Assembly: GCF_000247815.1 (NCBI RefSeq)
Contig: NC_021679.1
Location: 36,635,828-36,699,827, forward strand
DNA length: 64,000 bases
Origin: Ficedula albicollis
Lineage: Eukaryota > Chordata > Aves > Passeriformes > Muscicapidae
Direction of reading: 5' to 3'
Shown here: positions 25,886 to 37,946 of the stretch, one piece after another
Layout of the letters: every line of letters begins with the position of its first letter
Numbering within the stretch: the first letter of the stretch is position 1
The notes under the pieces: generated by a model
Databases searched by the model: none
Seen by the model: only the letters and a program-made list of their open reading frames with translations
What the model was told of the DNA's origin: nothing
Program-made: the position numbers and the translations under genes

Positions 25886-27180
25886 GGGTGAAGCTCTCCT
25901 GAATTTGGGCTATTTCACCTTCAAGTTCTCCCTGAGCCAAACCTGCTGCTGGGGAAGCCCAAATTCTCCATCTCCCCATGGCTCTGCCTTCAGCTCCTTC
26001 ATGGATCAGCACCAATTATCTCAAAAAAAAACAAAACAAAACAAAAAACCACTGGTTTGTTCTTGCTTTATCTTCTCATTGACCCTCAGGACAAGGCAGT
26101 CCCCAAAACCACGGAATGGACAAAGGAATCACCAAAACCACATTGGATTTAGCATTCCCTCCCTTCCCTTCAATCATTTTAAGCTTTTTCTCTGAAAATA
26201 TCCATTTCCAAGGCACAATCTTCCTTTTTATCATTTCCTTTGAATAAACTACATTTCTGCTTTTTTTCTTGCACTCTCCCCCCACCTTCCCTTCTGTCCT
26301 CATTCCCCATTCCTGAACTTCCTCCTCTTTTCAGCAGCAAATATGAGAAAAAAGGGGGGAAAGAAGTGAAGTGGAGGCAAAACTAAACATTTGGAATATT
26401 TGCCCCATAAAGGCACAAATATAAAGGCATTTTCCCCATTCAGCAAGAACAACAGAAGGAAAAGCAATTGAAAATATTCAAGAATTGTCACAATTTCCTC
26501 ATTTTTAACCGTCCCTAGAAAATAAACGGGAGCTATTCAGCCATGAGTACATTTCACTGAAGTGACACTTAACAATCCAAAAATATGGCATTTCATTTTG
26601 CATTTATCTCTGAGCAGGAGATAATTTCATGTGTGGCTGCTGCAACAGCTGCACTGGTCCCCAAAAATTCCTTGTTTGAGATGAAAAAGAGGGTTAATCA
26701 TGCTGGATTCAGGTTTTTTGGTTTTTTTTTTTTCCTTTGGTTTAAAGACAGACGTTCACATTTAAAATATTATGAAAGTTAATTTTCACAGACAAATTAT
26801 ATCCAAGTTGAAATGCCATTTTCTTTATCCATCTGAGGCCAAAGATGGATTCTGTTGGCACAAAGCTGGAATCTGTTGCCTCCCACAGCTCAGAAATCAC
26901 CTGGGAAATGTTGGACACTGATAATTCCTGCTGACTCCACATTTGGAGGTTAAGATCCAAGTTTAATCAATCCACTGAAAGCAATGACTGGATCCAAATC
27001 CAGCTGCTGCTCTGCCAGGGAAAAGAATCATTTCACCTGTCCCACAGTGGGGTTTATAGAGTATTAAATCCTCCTCTTTTGTTTCAGTCACTTTTGCCAG
27101 TAAAGGAGGAAAAACCAGGGAAAATCTCAATGCAGACACAGCATCCCACTGGCACAGCCAAGGAGGGATTTGTGGGGTGA
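25886..27180. other. Unique non-coding DNA
   Basis: It may include an extremely diverged continuation of the CR1 up to about 26010. An AAAACAAAAC simple repeat lies at about 26022-26046. No gene is recognised. Confidence 0.45.
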
Positions 27181-27250
27181 ATCATGGAATTATTGAGGTT
27201 GGAAAAGACCTTTTAGATCCTCTAATCCAGCCATTGTGAAACATTTGTCC
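27181..27250 (-). mobile_element. CR1 LINE 3' fragment, short
   Basis: ATCATGGAATTATTGAGGTT followed by GGAAAAGACCTTTTAGATC and TAATCCAGCCATT is the complement of a CR1 tail of the AAAAGACCTTTAAGATCATC type. Confidence 0.82.
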
Positions 27251-28306
27251 ATTTAACCATTAAAATGGGCCACATTTTCTTCTGGTTCTCGGATATGAGG
27301 TGAGGTGGAAGGGGCTGAAAAGAAAAACCCCACAACACCTCAAGGCCTTTTATAGAAAAAAAAAAAAAAAAGCTGTATTTTTAAATTAAAACCAAAAAAC
27401 CCACCAAAGCAAAGAAGCAAATATTCTCTTTATTTCTTAATAAATTGTATTTGGTGTAAACACCAATCTCAGAGCCACAAGCAGCAAGGCAGAAAAGTTC
27501 AGCACAATCTGCAATGTTTGTGCTGAACAATATCCCCTTTAACTCTGAAAAAATTATCTTTTAATAGCATGAGAGATCAGCCATAAAGTTTTGCTTTAAC
27601 CTTGTTTCCCTTTCATACGATTTTTTTTATTTACTTAGATAATATTAAATATTTGATGTCATAAAATGTGTTCTTGACCCAACAGATCTTTAAATATCTC
27701 CCTTTTCTGACCGATATCTGTGTCTCTGTGTGCTGGCCAAGTTCAAACACAGTCTAAACAACTTCCTGGCTTCACCATGCATTAAAACAGCTGCCAGCCC
27801 TGTGCTTTTTTGCTCTATTTCACAGTTCCAACTGCTCCAAAGGCATTAAATCTCCACTCATGTCTAGTAACAGGGATGTAAATACAAAAATGTTCCATAG
27901 TATGGAGACATCCCTATATTTTTTGGTCCTTTATTGTTTAAACACTTCTCTAAACAGAGCAATACATTCAATTTCCAGCAGAATATGACAGGAATGTGCA
28001 TTATTTTTGAGTAAGGGTACAACTTGATGTGATACTTAAGCAAAGATGGCTGCATGAAGATTATTTCCTGGAAATCAATATTCCACGGGGCAGAGCTGAT
28101 GTCTCAAGTACATGGGAGAGTCATTGACTCCAGCTGCCTGTGACATGGAAAATAGTCTACATGGAGGCTGTTGGGGCTGGAAATAAAAGTAGGGGAATAT
28201 GGATTTTTATATGCATTATGGAGTTCACAATGGCAACACTCTGCTTGAGACAATCCCAGAAAATTAATGTCCTATGCATTGCAAACATCACTGAAAATCT
28301 ATCCCA
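27251..28306. other. Unique AT-rich non-coding DNA
   Basis: It contains an (A)16 run at 27356-27371. The AT-rich body has no recognisable gene; open frames are short. Confidence 0.5.
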
Positions 28307-28624
28307 TGGAATCACAGGATCATTAAAATGGAAAAGAGCTCCAAGGTCATTGACTCCAAGCTGTGCCCAATCCCCAGCCCAGAGCTCTGAGTGCCACCTC
28401 CAGGAATTCCTTGGGCACCTCCAGGGATAGGGATCCAAACCTCCCTGGGCACTTCCAATTCCTGAGCTCCCTTTCCGTGGGGAAATTCCTGCTGATGTCC
28501 AATCTGAGCCTCTCTCCTGTCCCTGTTCCTGGGAGCAGATCCCAAATCCCCCCGGCTGTGCCCTCCTGGCAGGGAATTCCAGAGAGGGAAAAGATCCCTC
28601 GGGATCCTCCTTTGCTCCAGCCCC
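28307..28624 (-). mobile_element. CR1 LINE, 3' portion upstream of the 31-bp array
   Basis: Complement of a CR1: GGAATCACAGGATCATTAAA, CCAAGCTGTGCCCAATCCCC, GAGTGCCACCTCCAGGAATT and GGGAAATTCCTGCTGATGTC. It runs without a break into the 31-bp array, and CR1 sequence resumes on the far side. Confidence 0.88.
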
Positions 28625-29283
28625 AGCCCCTTCCCATTTCCCTCAGGAATTCTCCAGCCCCTTCCCATTTCCCTCAGGAATTCTCCAGCCCCTTCCCATT
28701 TCCCTCAGGAATTCTCCAGCCCCTTCCCATTTCCCTCAGGAATTCTCCAGCCCCTTCCCATTTCCCTCAGGAATTCTCCAGCCCCTTCCCATTTCCCTCA
28801 GGAATTCTCCAGCCCCTTCCCATTTCCCTCAGGAATTCTCCAGCCCCTTCCCATTTCCCTCAGGAATTCTCCAGCCCCTTCCCATTTCCCTCAGGAATTC
28901 TCCAGCCCCTTCCCATTTCCCTCAGGAATTCTCCAGCCCCTTCCCATTTCCCTCAGGAATTCTCCAGCCCCTTCCCATTTCCCTCAGGAATTCTCCAGCC
29001 CCTTCCCATTTCCCTCAGGAATTCTCCAGCCCCTTCCCATTTCCCTCAGGAATTCTCCAGCCCCTTCCCATTTCCCTCAGGAATTCTCCAGCCCCTTCCC
29101 ATTTCCCTCAGGAATTCTCCAGCCCCTTCCCATTTCCCTCAGGAATTCTCCAGCCCCTTCCCATTTCCCTCAGGAATTCTCCAGCCCCTTCCCATTTCCC
29201 TCAGGAATTCTCCAGCCCCTTCCCATTTCCCTCAGGAATTCTCCAGCCCCTTCCCATTTCCCTCAGGAATTCTCCAGCCCCTC
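28625..29283. repeat. 31-bp minisatellite, about 21 identical units inside CR1
   Basis: The unit starts GGAATTCTCCAGCCCC and continues TTCCCATTTCCCTCA. The GGAATTC start recurs every 31 bases from 28646 to 29266 (20 steps) and I see no substitution between copies. The flanking CR1 already contains one near-copy, so the array probably grew from the element's own sequence. Three units equal 93 bases, which is why a 421-codon frame stays open through it; this is not a protein. Confidence 0.97.
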
Positions 29284-29745
29284 AGGTCCCTCCTGTCCCT
29301 GATCTGTCCCCAGCCCTGGAGGTGCCCCAGCAGTTCTTGGCACAGCCCAGGGGTCTCTTGCCCACCTAGGCACCCTGGGCTCGTGTCCAGCCACTGTCAC
29401 CAGCACCCCCAGGGCCTTTCCCAGCTTTCCAGCCCCTCTGGAGCTGCAGGGGTTTGTTGTGACCCCAAGGCAGGACCCAGCACTCATGGATCCTTGCTGA
29501 CCTCATCCCATGGCTCCAGCCTGCCCAGATCCCTCTGCAGAGCCTCCTGCCTGAGCTCCAGCAGCTCAACAACCCACCCACCCTGGTGTCACAACACATC
29601 TCCATCCCCTCGTCCACATCGTCAGTAAGGACATCAAACAGGGCTGAACAAGGACCCTGGGGGACACCACTGGTGATGGGACACCAGCTGGATGTGGCAC
29701 CACTCCCTGGGCCCCATCAGCCAGCTCCTAACCCAGCCACTGCTC
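29284..29745 (-). mobile_element. CR1 LINE, continuation beyond the array
   Basis: CR1 complement resumes: GACATCAAACAGGGCTGAAC, GACCCTGGGGGACACCACTG, GGACACCAGCTGGATGTGGC and CTCCTAACCCAGCCACTGCT. This matches the region coding just upstream of the CR1 3' UTR, further 5' than any other CR1 copy in the window reaches. Stops and length changes make it inactive. Confidence 0.82.
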
Positions 29746-30478
29746 CATCAGCCCTATTTCCATAAGATATCGGTGATACAGCTTTATTTCCATAAGATAT
29801 CAGTGATTTAACCATATTTCCATAAGATATTGGTGATACAGCCCTATTTCCATAAGATATCGGTGATTTAACCATATTTCCATAAGATATGGGTGATTTA
29901 ACCATATTTCCATAAGATATTGGTGATACAGCCCTATTTCCATAAGATATCGGTGATTTAACCATATTTCCATAAGATATCGGTGATACAGCCCTATTTC
30001 CATAAGATATGGGTAATTTAACCATATTTCCATAAGATATTGGTGATACAGCCCTATTTCCATAAGATATCGGTGATACAGCTTTATTTCCATAAGATAT
30101 CAGTGATTTAACCATATTTCCATAAGATATTGGTGATACAGCCCTATTTCCATAAGATATCGGTGATACAGCTTTATTTCCATAAGATATCAGTGATTTA
30201 ACCATATTTCCATAAGATATTGGTGATACAGCCCTATCATAAGATATTGGTGAATAAGATATCGGTGATTTAACCATATTTCCATAAGATATGGGTGATT
30301 TAACCATATTTCCATAAGATATTGGTGATACAGCCCTATTTCCATAAGATATCGGTGATTTAACCATATTTCCGTAAGATATGGGTGATTTAACCATGTT
30401 TCCATAAGATATTGGTGATACAGCCCTATTTCCATAAGATATCGGTGATTTAACCGTATTTCCATAAGATATTGGCGA
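29746..30478. repeat. 30-bp minisatellite with 90-bp higher-order order
   Basis: About 25 units share TTTCCATAAGATAT, followed by a variable GGTGAT tail ending TACAGCCCTA, TACAGCTTTA or TTTAACCATA. Units follow a repeating order of three. The triplet (ATT-GG/CCCTA; ATC-GG/TTTAACC; ATG-GG/TTTAACC) recurs at 29821 and after 30256; another triplet recurs at 29761, 30061 and 30151. A truncated unit interrupts the array at 30238-30256. It begins exactly where the CR1 ends at CATCAGCCCTA. A 226-codon minus-strand frame is an effect of 30 being divisible by three. Confidence 0.96.
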
Positions 30479-32605
30479 TGTTTGCCAATATTATTTCCAT
30501 GAGATGGGAGCCAAAAATAGAGCAGTGGGTGTAGGCAAATTCTCCTCCGTGCTGCTTGCATCACAGCTGGGAGAGAGGACGAGGCAGTGGCCGGGTCCCA
30601 GAGTCAGGAATGTGACAGAACAGCCCAAGGCCAACTCTGAATTACACACTAATTTTTATTTTTTTTTTTTTCTTTTTGTTAATTACAAACGTTTCTGTAT
30701 TGGGAAAGTGGGACGCAGTTAACGTGTAATTAACTCGTTTGGGCAAGTCACAGCCCCCTGCTGAAAACTCCACCTCCTTTTATCTGATCCATCCACGCCC
30801 TTGAGTGCCTGCAACGCTGCATGGGATGCGTGGGATTGCTCTGATGGCAGATTCCCAACTTTACATAATGTAAACAAAGCAGCTCCGTTCAGCAACTCCT
30901 TGCCTCCCCTGTAAAATTGCTTCAAGACCCAGGAGTGCAAGAAAAATCAAGCTGTGGCCCATAAGGCAGAGGAAAAGAAATTAAATCACTTTTAAAAGAA
31001 GGTCTCTGGGGTGAGGGCAACACCAAAGCAGAGCAAATTCCAAGAAAGGGATTTTATGCTGTTTTAAAAAAGCAGCAAACCCAACCAGCTGAACCCAAAG
31101 CTCCCCAGTGCCAGGGGCAGTGCTGGGAAGTCTGAACCCACAACTGGTTCACCACCAGTGGAAATAACATTTGTCCCTCGCTCTCCAGCCGAGCAGGAAA
31201 TTACACTTGGGAATCTGAAAGTTTTTAAGATGTTTTAAAAGTGTAATTAGGTGTTCAGGATGCCAGCAAGGACCCTTCATGCTCAGAAATGGAGATTAGC
31301 AAAGGCAGAAGTCCAGAAATCCTGGGCACAAAGCTCATTTCAAGTCTCTGTGACCACTCAGAGCTCCAGCACTGGGACAGCAGAGGTAATAACAAAACTC
31401 CAGCGAGGATCCATCTGCTGAAGGGCTGCAAATGAGAGTCTTTGCAGGGATACTCCCTGTGCTAAGCCAGGCTGGGTTTAATTAGTGAGGTGCAAAGGCA
31501 CCTGAGTAGCAAACACAGTCACATCTCCTGGCTCCTCTCAGAGGCAAAACTGGGGGGATTCCAGTCCTCCCCCCCGTTGCCAGTTAAAGCCGGGTGAAGC
31601 AGCTCCTTCCTCATCTAACCAGCCAGGAGCAGATGGCTGGAGCTGGGTTTGGGGACCTTCTGAGTGACAGCAGGTGGATTTATCTGGAGAGCAAGTCCTG
31701 GGGGAGTGCAGGAGGACACGGAGGATTCCGTGCAGCACTTGGAGATGGTTTGGTGGGAAGGACACGATGTTTCCTGCAAACTGGAGCTGACTTCTTGTGC
31801 TAAACCTCTCCCAGGCAGCGTGTGCACACTCCTGCTGCTCTGATCCGAGCAGAAACATCGGCAGGAGCCGCCGGGAATCTACAAATGGCAAAAGGAAATG
31901 TCCCCAGCTGATCACTCCTCGCTCAGGATCGCTCCCTGGTGCTGCTTCCCTGTTTTCATCTCACCGCTCTGGCACTCTGAACATTTGTCTTTGGCACTTC
32001 AGATATTTCTGACTGCTTTCTCAGCCCCTAGTGCTGGAAGAGTTTTACCTAAAAAGTGAAGAGAAATTCATTTTTCCTTTCCTTTTTTAACTTTCCATAG
32101 TCTTGGCAGCAAACTGTGTCATGATGATGTTGGCAACAACATATTTGTGGCAGAAGGAAGAAAGAGAATCATAAAATATATGAAAGAAAAAGTTGACATT
32201 TTAATGAAATACCTTGTAACTTCTTGGAAAAAAAGTTATTAAAATGCAGTCAGTTTATAGCTGTTTGTACAGATAGGAGGAGGAGGAGTCTTGCTCCTGA
32301 AGCCTGTAATAAAAATTGCTCGTTACCCAAAAGTAATAGCAGCAAGGAATGATTTTCAAAATCCATTGCTGGAGAGAATTTTGGGTTTGGGACATTCTGG
32401 GCTTTTCTGAGTACTTGAAGATTGCTGGCACATGCCTGAGGTTTGGGAGAGCAGCCTGACTTGTTCCTCAGAAGAAGGAGCAGAATGATGGAGCAGAATG
32501 ATGGAGCATCTCCTGCTCCTTCCCGACGGCTACCGGAGCTGGCACTCGCTGCTCACACAGCCCCAAATGAGAGAGTTTATCCCAAATGCTGCTCTGCCAG
32601 CTCGT
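30479..32605. other. Unique non-coding DNA
   Basis: No gene is recognised. A T-rich run lies at about 30653-30678. The part 30718-30900 retains several CpGs and could be old functional sequence. A 16-bp repeat of GAGCAGAATGATG occurs near 32477-32506. Confidence 0.45.
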
Positions 32606-32690
32606 GGAATCACAGAATATCCTGAGCTGGAAGGGGCCCACAGGATCATCAAGACCAACTCCAATGGTTGCCAGTATTCCCAGGCCCTGC
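32606..32690 (-). mobile_element. CR1 LINE 3' fragment
   Basis: GGAATCACAGAATATCCTGA then GCTGGAAGGGGCCCACAGGA and TCATCAAGACCAACTCC is the complement of a CR1 tail of the ATCCTGAGCTGGAAGGGACC subgroup. The rest is lost. Confidence 0.87.
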
Positions 32691-34084
32691 AAAGGTTTTG
32701 CCTGCCTTTGGAGAAGGAAGGATGCAGCTCTGTGGACACTCAAGCACAGAGATTCCTCCTGTTTGTCTTCCTTCCTTCCATCCATGGCATCCAACCTCTG
32801 GAGCCACACATCTCATTCTAATATGTCATAAATCCCAGGAAAAGCCTCTTATTGCAAAGCATGGTGGCTCTGGTATCAGCTGCACCAGCTGAGGATAGCA
32901 GAGCATCCACACCTGGATGTTCTCACAGAACGTGAACATTCCCAGACATGGATTTATCAGGGGTGAAAAGAAAGAGTGGAACACTGGGATAATTTTACTC
33001 CCATCCCATTTCCCCCCCACCCCAAACAGGGCTGCATGTAAAGATAAAGTGCAAAGAGTGATCACTGAGCTGTCAAATACATGGGGCAGTCACCAGTTAA
33101 TGCTCAAAGCAGGCTCTCAGGATCCCCCTGTACCATAAAAGGATTTCCAGACCCAAACAAACCTGCTTGCTTTGGTGCGTCCTGTCTCACCCTTCCAAAA
33201 TGAATTACAGGAAAATCTTGGAAAAATTACACTTCCCATCTATTTGGCTACAGCAGTAGGAAGGACAGGTGTTGCATTTCTGGATGGATTCTGACATTTT
33301 GATTTAATTCCAAACCAAAGAAACTCCCTGATGTGTTTAACCAGACTCCACGATGAAGAGCTGAGACATTTCTTCCACAGTTTGATATGATAAAGCAAAA
33401 AAGAAGTTTCAAATGGAAGAGTAGTTTCATTAGAATAGTAAGGACTGCAAAAAAAATCTGTAGAAATACAGTTTTTCACACAACTGAAATTTCTGCCCCT
33501 CTGCAGAATTAACCTTCAGCCTCTCCCCTTCCTTGCACTAGCACTCACCAAATGCAAATGTGGCAGGATACAAAGAGGAGCATGCAATCAGAGAGGAGTT
33601 TGCAGCAGGATCAGCTGCCTGACCCATCCCACAGCTCCTGGGCAGGCACGTGAGCCCAGCCAGAGCTGCTCCCACTGCCACTTAAGGCCACTCTCATCAC
33701 GTTCAATGAGCTTTAGTTTCAGCTCTGGCAGACACCTGGCAATCTTTGTCACACAATTTCCAGGTTTTCTGGGAGTCCCACCACGGCAGGACACGTCCAA
33801 GACCAGGCAGGAGAACTGGCTGTGACTCAGGGACCAGCACTGCTGAGAGCTCTGGGGCAGGGGGACACTTCCCTGGCTGAGGAAATGAGGGGATGCAGCA
33901 GTTCTGATTCTGTAGAAAGTTTTCTGCCTCCTCAAACCGGGTCTGGATTTAAAGTTTAAAGGGCAGTGACTGTCCCTCACCGTGTGTTTGCTCAGGGGTG
34001 AGGAAAAAATGTCCCCAACCTCACTTGGGCTGCCAGAACTCCAGACAGATCAGCTTCTGCCACAAGACTCTGATGTACAACTCA
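32691..34084. other. Unique non-coding DNA
   Basis: No gene or repeat family is recognised. The minus-strand open frame at 33588-33980 has no domain. Confidence 0.5.
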
Positions 34085-34266
34085 ATCATGGGATCATGGA
34101 ATGCTTTGGGTTAGAATGGATTTTAGAGTTTATCTCATTCCAAACCCCCTGGCACGGGCAGGGGCACCTCCCACTATCCCAGCTTGCTCCAAGCCCCATC
34201 CAACCTGGCCTTGGACATTTCCAAGGATCCAGGGACAGCCACAGCTTCTCTGGGCACCCTGTGTTT
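34085..34266 (-). mobile_element. CR1 LINE 3' fragment
   Basis: Complement of a CR1 end: ATCATGGGATCATGGAATGC, GGGGCACCTCCCACTATCCC, CTTGCTCCAAGCCCCATCC, CCTTGGACATTTCCAAGGAT and CAGCCACAGCTTCTCTGGGC. Confidence 0.92.
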
Positions 34267-34579
34267 CAGTTTCAGTTCCAAAAATTAGCCTTAAAGATTT
34301 CCTGCATAATGCTTCTTCTACAGCCAGAGCAATGGAACACCAGACATACAAATGCTCCACACCAGGATAAAATATTCGATACTCTGGAGCAGCAAAGTGC
34401 CCACCCAGCACAGATACACTTACGGGATTCTGGGCATGGTGTTCCTGCCTGGAGCCATGAAAGCAGAACAGAAATAGAGCACAAAAAGCAGAACTCTGAT
34501 CAATTATTGGCCCTGCAGAATCCAGACTGCTTTGGCAGATCAGCTGAAAATCTCACAGCCTGGAAAAAGGCCTCGGTAA
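34267..34579. other. Unique non-coding DNA
   Basis: Nothing is recognised. The 201-codon open frame at 33982-34587 runs through the antisense CR1 and is not supported. Confidence 0.5.
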
Positions 34580-35130
34580 CCAAATAAATTTTCTTTTATT
34601 GGCAGCTACTGATAATGATTTCAAGCATTGGGCTGGATAGAGGGAATGTAGATGCGCATTGACAATTAAAACTCTGGGTCACCACCACGCTGTACTAATG
34701 CCAGTTTGGGAAGGTTTATGTTATTTTTGTGTCATTTCTGTTCTGTTCAAGAACTTTGTCATTAATTATCACACAAACTTCAGTTAATAATCAATTCATG
34801 CCACAATTATCGTATCAGTTCTACTGCCTAATTAAAAACTGGTGAGTGATTGGAATTCCAGTATGGTGATACAGGCACAGGCTGCAATCCTAAACAAATA
34901 CAAGCGTGAAGTTACTGAACAAAAGATTATCTAAGCTTTAATATCAACTGGCAAAACTCTTTCAACTCAGGATCATTAACTTCCAGCCCTATTATTACAT
35001 ACAAATGCCCAATTTCTGCTAATTCCCACTGCTAATTCCTTTTAATCATTATTTTGTATACATTGTGTTAAGGCTTTTCACTTGTTTACATTTGCATAAT
35101 TATAGCAATTGTCTTCTAAGCTTCACTCTG
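34580..35130. promoter_or_regulatory. Candidate conserved non-coding element (enhancer-like)
   Basis: About 550 bases of AT-rich unique sequence dense in homeodomain-type cores (CATTAATTATCACAC, CAGTTAATAATCAATTCATG, CTGCCTAATTAAAAACTGG, TTGCATAATTATAGC) with AGATTATCTAAGCTTTAATA and GACAATTAAAACTC. It contains no long A or T runs, no CR1 and no long ORF. Such blocks near vertebrate developmental genes are often conserved enhancers. The call is by resemblance only. Confidence 0.3.
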
Positions 35131-35410
35131 CTGAAATCATTCTAATTTGGGATTTAGCCCATTTTTAAAGATTAGTCGACTTCTGTAGAGCAACATCTCT
35201 GGGATTGGTGCTGCCTGGATCTTGTGTAAGTCAGACCAAGCACAAGGAGCAGCTTGGAAAAGGAAAGGGACAAAGTGGAATATCCATGTGTGGATACACA
35301 GCAAACATGAGCTCCTCTGGGATAACCTTCCCTTTATGGATGTTGAAACCCTGGGAATATCACTCACAAAACACTGGACCAGCAGTTCTGATGCCCCTGA
35401 GGAAGTACTG
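35131..35410. other. Unique non-coding DNA
   Basis: Nothing recognised; it leads into the CR1 that starts at about 35411. Confidence 0.5.
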
Positions 35411-35843
35411 CTTCCATCTTGAGTGTTGGGTGCAGTTTTGGGCAGCCCAAGATAAGAAAGATGTTAAACTATCAGAGAGTGCCCAAAGGAGGGCAGGGAA
35501 GATGGTGAAGGGATCTTCTGCTCTGCTCAGCTGGAGAAGAGGAGCCTGAGGGGAGACTCATCCCAGTCACAGCTTCCTGGGGAGAGGAGGAGGAAGAGGA
35601 GGGTGATCAGTGGCAGCACCCAGGGAATGGCTGGAGCTGTGCCAGGGAGGTTTAGGTTGGATTTTATCCCCCCAGGGGTGCTGGGCACTGCCCAAGCTCT
35701 CTAGGGAATGGGCAATGAGCTCCAGAAGTGTTTGGACACCACTCCCAGGGATGCCCAGGCTGGGATTTTGGGGTGCTTGTGCAGGGATAGGAGCCGGATT
35801 GGATGATCCTTGTGGTCCCTTCCAACTCAGCATATTCTGGCTT
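35411..35843 (+). mobile_element. CR1 LINE fragment, about 430 bp
   Basis: Sense CR1: TTGAGTGTTGGGTGCAGTTT, GGGCAGCCCAAGATAAGAAA, CTCAGCTGGAGAAGAGGAGC, GAGGGGAGACTCATC, TTTGGACACCACTCCCAGG, GGATTGGATGATCCTTGTGG and TCCCTTCCAACTCAGCATAT. One of the longer continuous copies here, of the subgroup ending AACTCAGCATATTCT. Confidence 0.92.
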
Positions 35844-37924
35844 TCTTTTTTTTTTTCTCATGTTCCACTAAAGCTGCTCCAGCCAGAGCCATCCCCAGGC
35901 TCCAGCAGGGAACAGCAGTGAGGACTCATCTCTCTCCTCATCCATGGCCTTATCTCCCTTTAGTGCTCCTCTTATGCCTTGATCATCCATCAGCCTGCCT
36001 GCTTCCCTGGCAAGCTTCCTGCCTCTGATCTGCTCAAAAAACTTTTTGTTAGTAGCTTTTCTACATCCAGTAAGTGCTCGGAATCTACTTGGCTTCCCTT
36101 TCCCTTTTAAATTGAGAGGCTGCATTTTTTTCCTTTAAAAAAAAAAAAAAAACCGAACCAAACCAAGCCTAATAACTCCTTTGTATGTCAGTTTATATTT
36201 TCTTTTTGGCATATCTTCCTGAAAATAATTATGTAGTGCATATTTGTGTTGAGTAGTAAAATAAGTTGTTGCCCTTAAAGCATCTAAGCCACCTACAAAC
36301 ATTCCCCTCCTAGCTGCTCCTTTAATTTCCTTTTAATTATCTTCCTCGTTATTAGGCAGTTCCTCTGTAGATGCATTGATTTTTTAATGTATTTTTTTCC
36401 CCTCCTACAAGGATCCTCACTGTTGTTGTGACTACTCCAGGCTGGCTTTTTCACACGCTGGTTGAAGTGGATGAAGAACTGAAGTAATTGAGGAATTCTC
36501 CTTCCTTGTGCCAAGTGTTTTACTGTCACCAAGTGTTTGTGGAATGGAGCACCTGGCTCTGGCACTGTCACCCTGAGCAGGGGTGACAATTTCTGGGGTT
36601 TTTATCATCCCTGTGCCTGTTTTATCACCAGGACCTTGAATTCTCCCACTGCTGGGAACTGATGTCATGAGTTTTGGCCATTACTTTTTCTATATTATTT
36701 ATTTCTGTTTCTATTCTTATATTTCTGGTTTTGGATTTCTATGATCCTTCCAGCTCAGGATATTCCCTGGTTCTCAGATTCTGTCCCCTGAGCTTTCAGA
36801 CTTGTGCTGGTCACACAGAAGCACTCCCAGGGCTGGGGTTGATCTCATTGTGTGTCCCCAGGTTTGTCACAAGCATTTCACATTAACAATTTCCAACCTG
36901 GACTTCACCTGACTTTCTCCCAGAATAAAATTTCCATGCTTTCTTCTTTCCAGGATGTTTTATCCTGAACTTTGTCCATATCTCCTGGCTTCCTTTCACT
37001 TCACCCTCTTATCTATGTAATTATTAGTGCTGGGAGAGCAGAGCTCCTCTCTGCTGTAGGTTATCTATATTTCAAAAGCTTCTCATCCCAATACCTACCA
37101 GAGCCTTTTCTCTGCTTTCTGCCTCTCTCTCCCTGCCCTTTGAAGCATTTCAGCTCCCTTTCATGTGCTGCCAATCCAACTTTACTCCTTCCATACCTAT
37201 GCTCTGAAATATGCTGCTGTACACACGCAGATGAGATAATCTGCAGCTTATTAAAAGCAGAGCTATCAAAAGACCATCAGCAGTGCTCAATAACACAAGG
37301 CAGGGGCCCTCAAATTTTATGCAAAGGAGATATTAAGAAGTTGCTCCTTTGAGAAAAGGGATGAGCTGATGTTTGCTCTGTGTAGGGTGTGATTTAGGAT
37401 AAAAGCACAAAACAGAGTGATAGCTTAAGGATGAAACCCTATCTTGTTGTGTAAAAATTCCTAGACATGTAAATAGGCATTTTCTCCATAATCACTCCTA
37501 GAAATAAGTATGATTTTCCCTTCCCATTTTGAAGCATTAAACTGTGTGGTGTTGGTGTCCAGACTGTGTTTTCTTTGCTTTTACAAAATAAATAAAAAAA
37601 TGATTGCTGCCCATTTCAGTTACCTGTTCCTTGCCCAAACATCTGCTAGATGGTTTCGCCTATCAGAGACAGGCCCAAAAATGAGGCTATATCCACTTAA
37701 GGTTTATTTTATCTTATTTCAGGAGGAGAAGAGCAAAAAGGGCAATTAACTCTTTGCTGGCTGCCCATGTCTAAAGTGAGTAAATCAAAATAAGGCTCTT
37801 CACAGCCCAGACAAACCCTGCATGTTCCCTCCATGTTTCACAACACCTTTTAAAGCAGCTTTAAATGAAGAACCTCTGATAAGCATAATTTCAGTTATCT
37901 GGGGCTCAGAGGCAGGGGAGGGGG
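35844..37924. other. Unique non-coding DNA
   Basis: It contains an (A)17 run at about 36136-36152 and a very short CR1-like end at 36738-36780. No gene is recognised. Confidence 0.45.
36738..36780 (+). mobile_element. CR1 LINE terminal scrap
   Basis: TATGATCCTTCCAGCTCAGG then ATATTCCCTGGTTCTCAG resembles the last 40 bases of the AACTCAGCATATTCT CR1 subgroup in sense orientation. Short, so uncertain. Confidence 0.5.
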
Positions 37925-37946
37925 AAAAAAAAAAAAAAAAAAAAAA

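Noticed and set aside
25488..26195. 235-codon plus-strand open frame
   Set aside because: Most of it is antisense CR1 3' sequence and unrelated to CR1 reverse transcriptase.
28363..29628. 421-codon plus-strand frame with a 31-residue repeat
   Set aside because: It crosses antisense CR1 and a 31-bp array in which three units equal 93 bases, so an open frame propagates automatically. No domain or splice context.
29717..30397. 226-codon minus-strand frame with ISYGN repeats
   Set aside because: The 30-bp unit is divisible by three, so the frame stays open; this is a minisatellite shadow.
28625..30478. CRISPR-like direct repeats of 30-31 bp
   Set aside because: Units are contiguous with no unique spacers, and the context is a bird genome.
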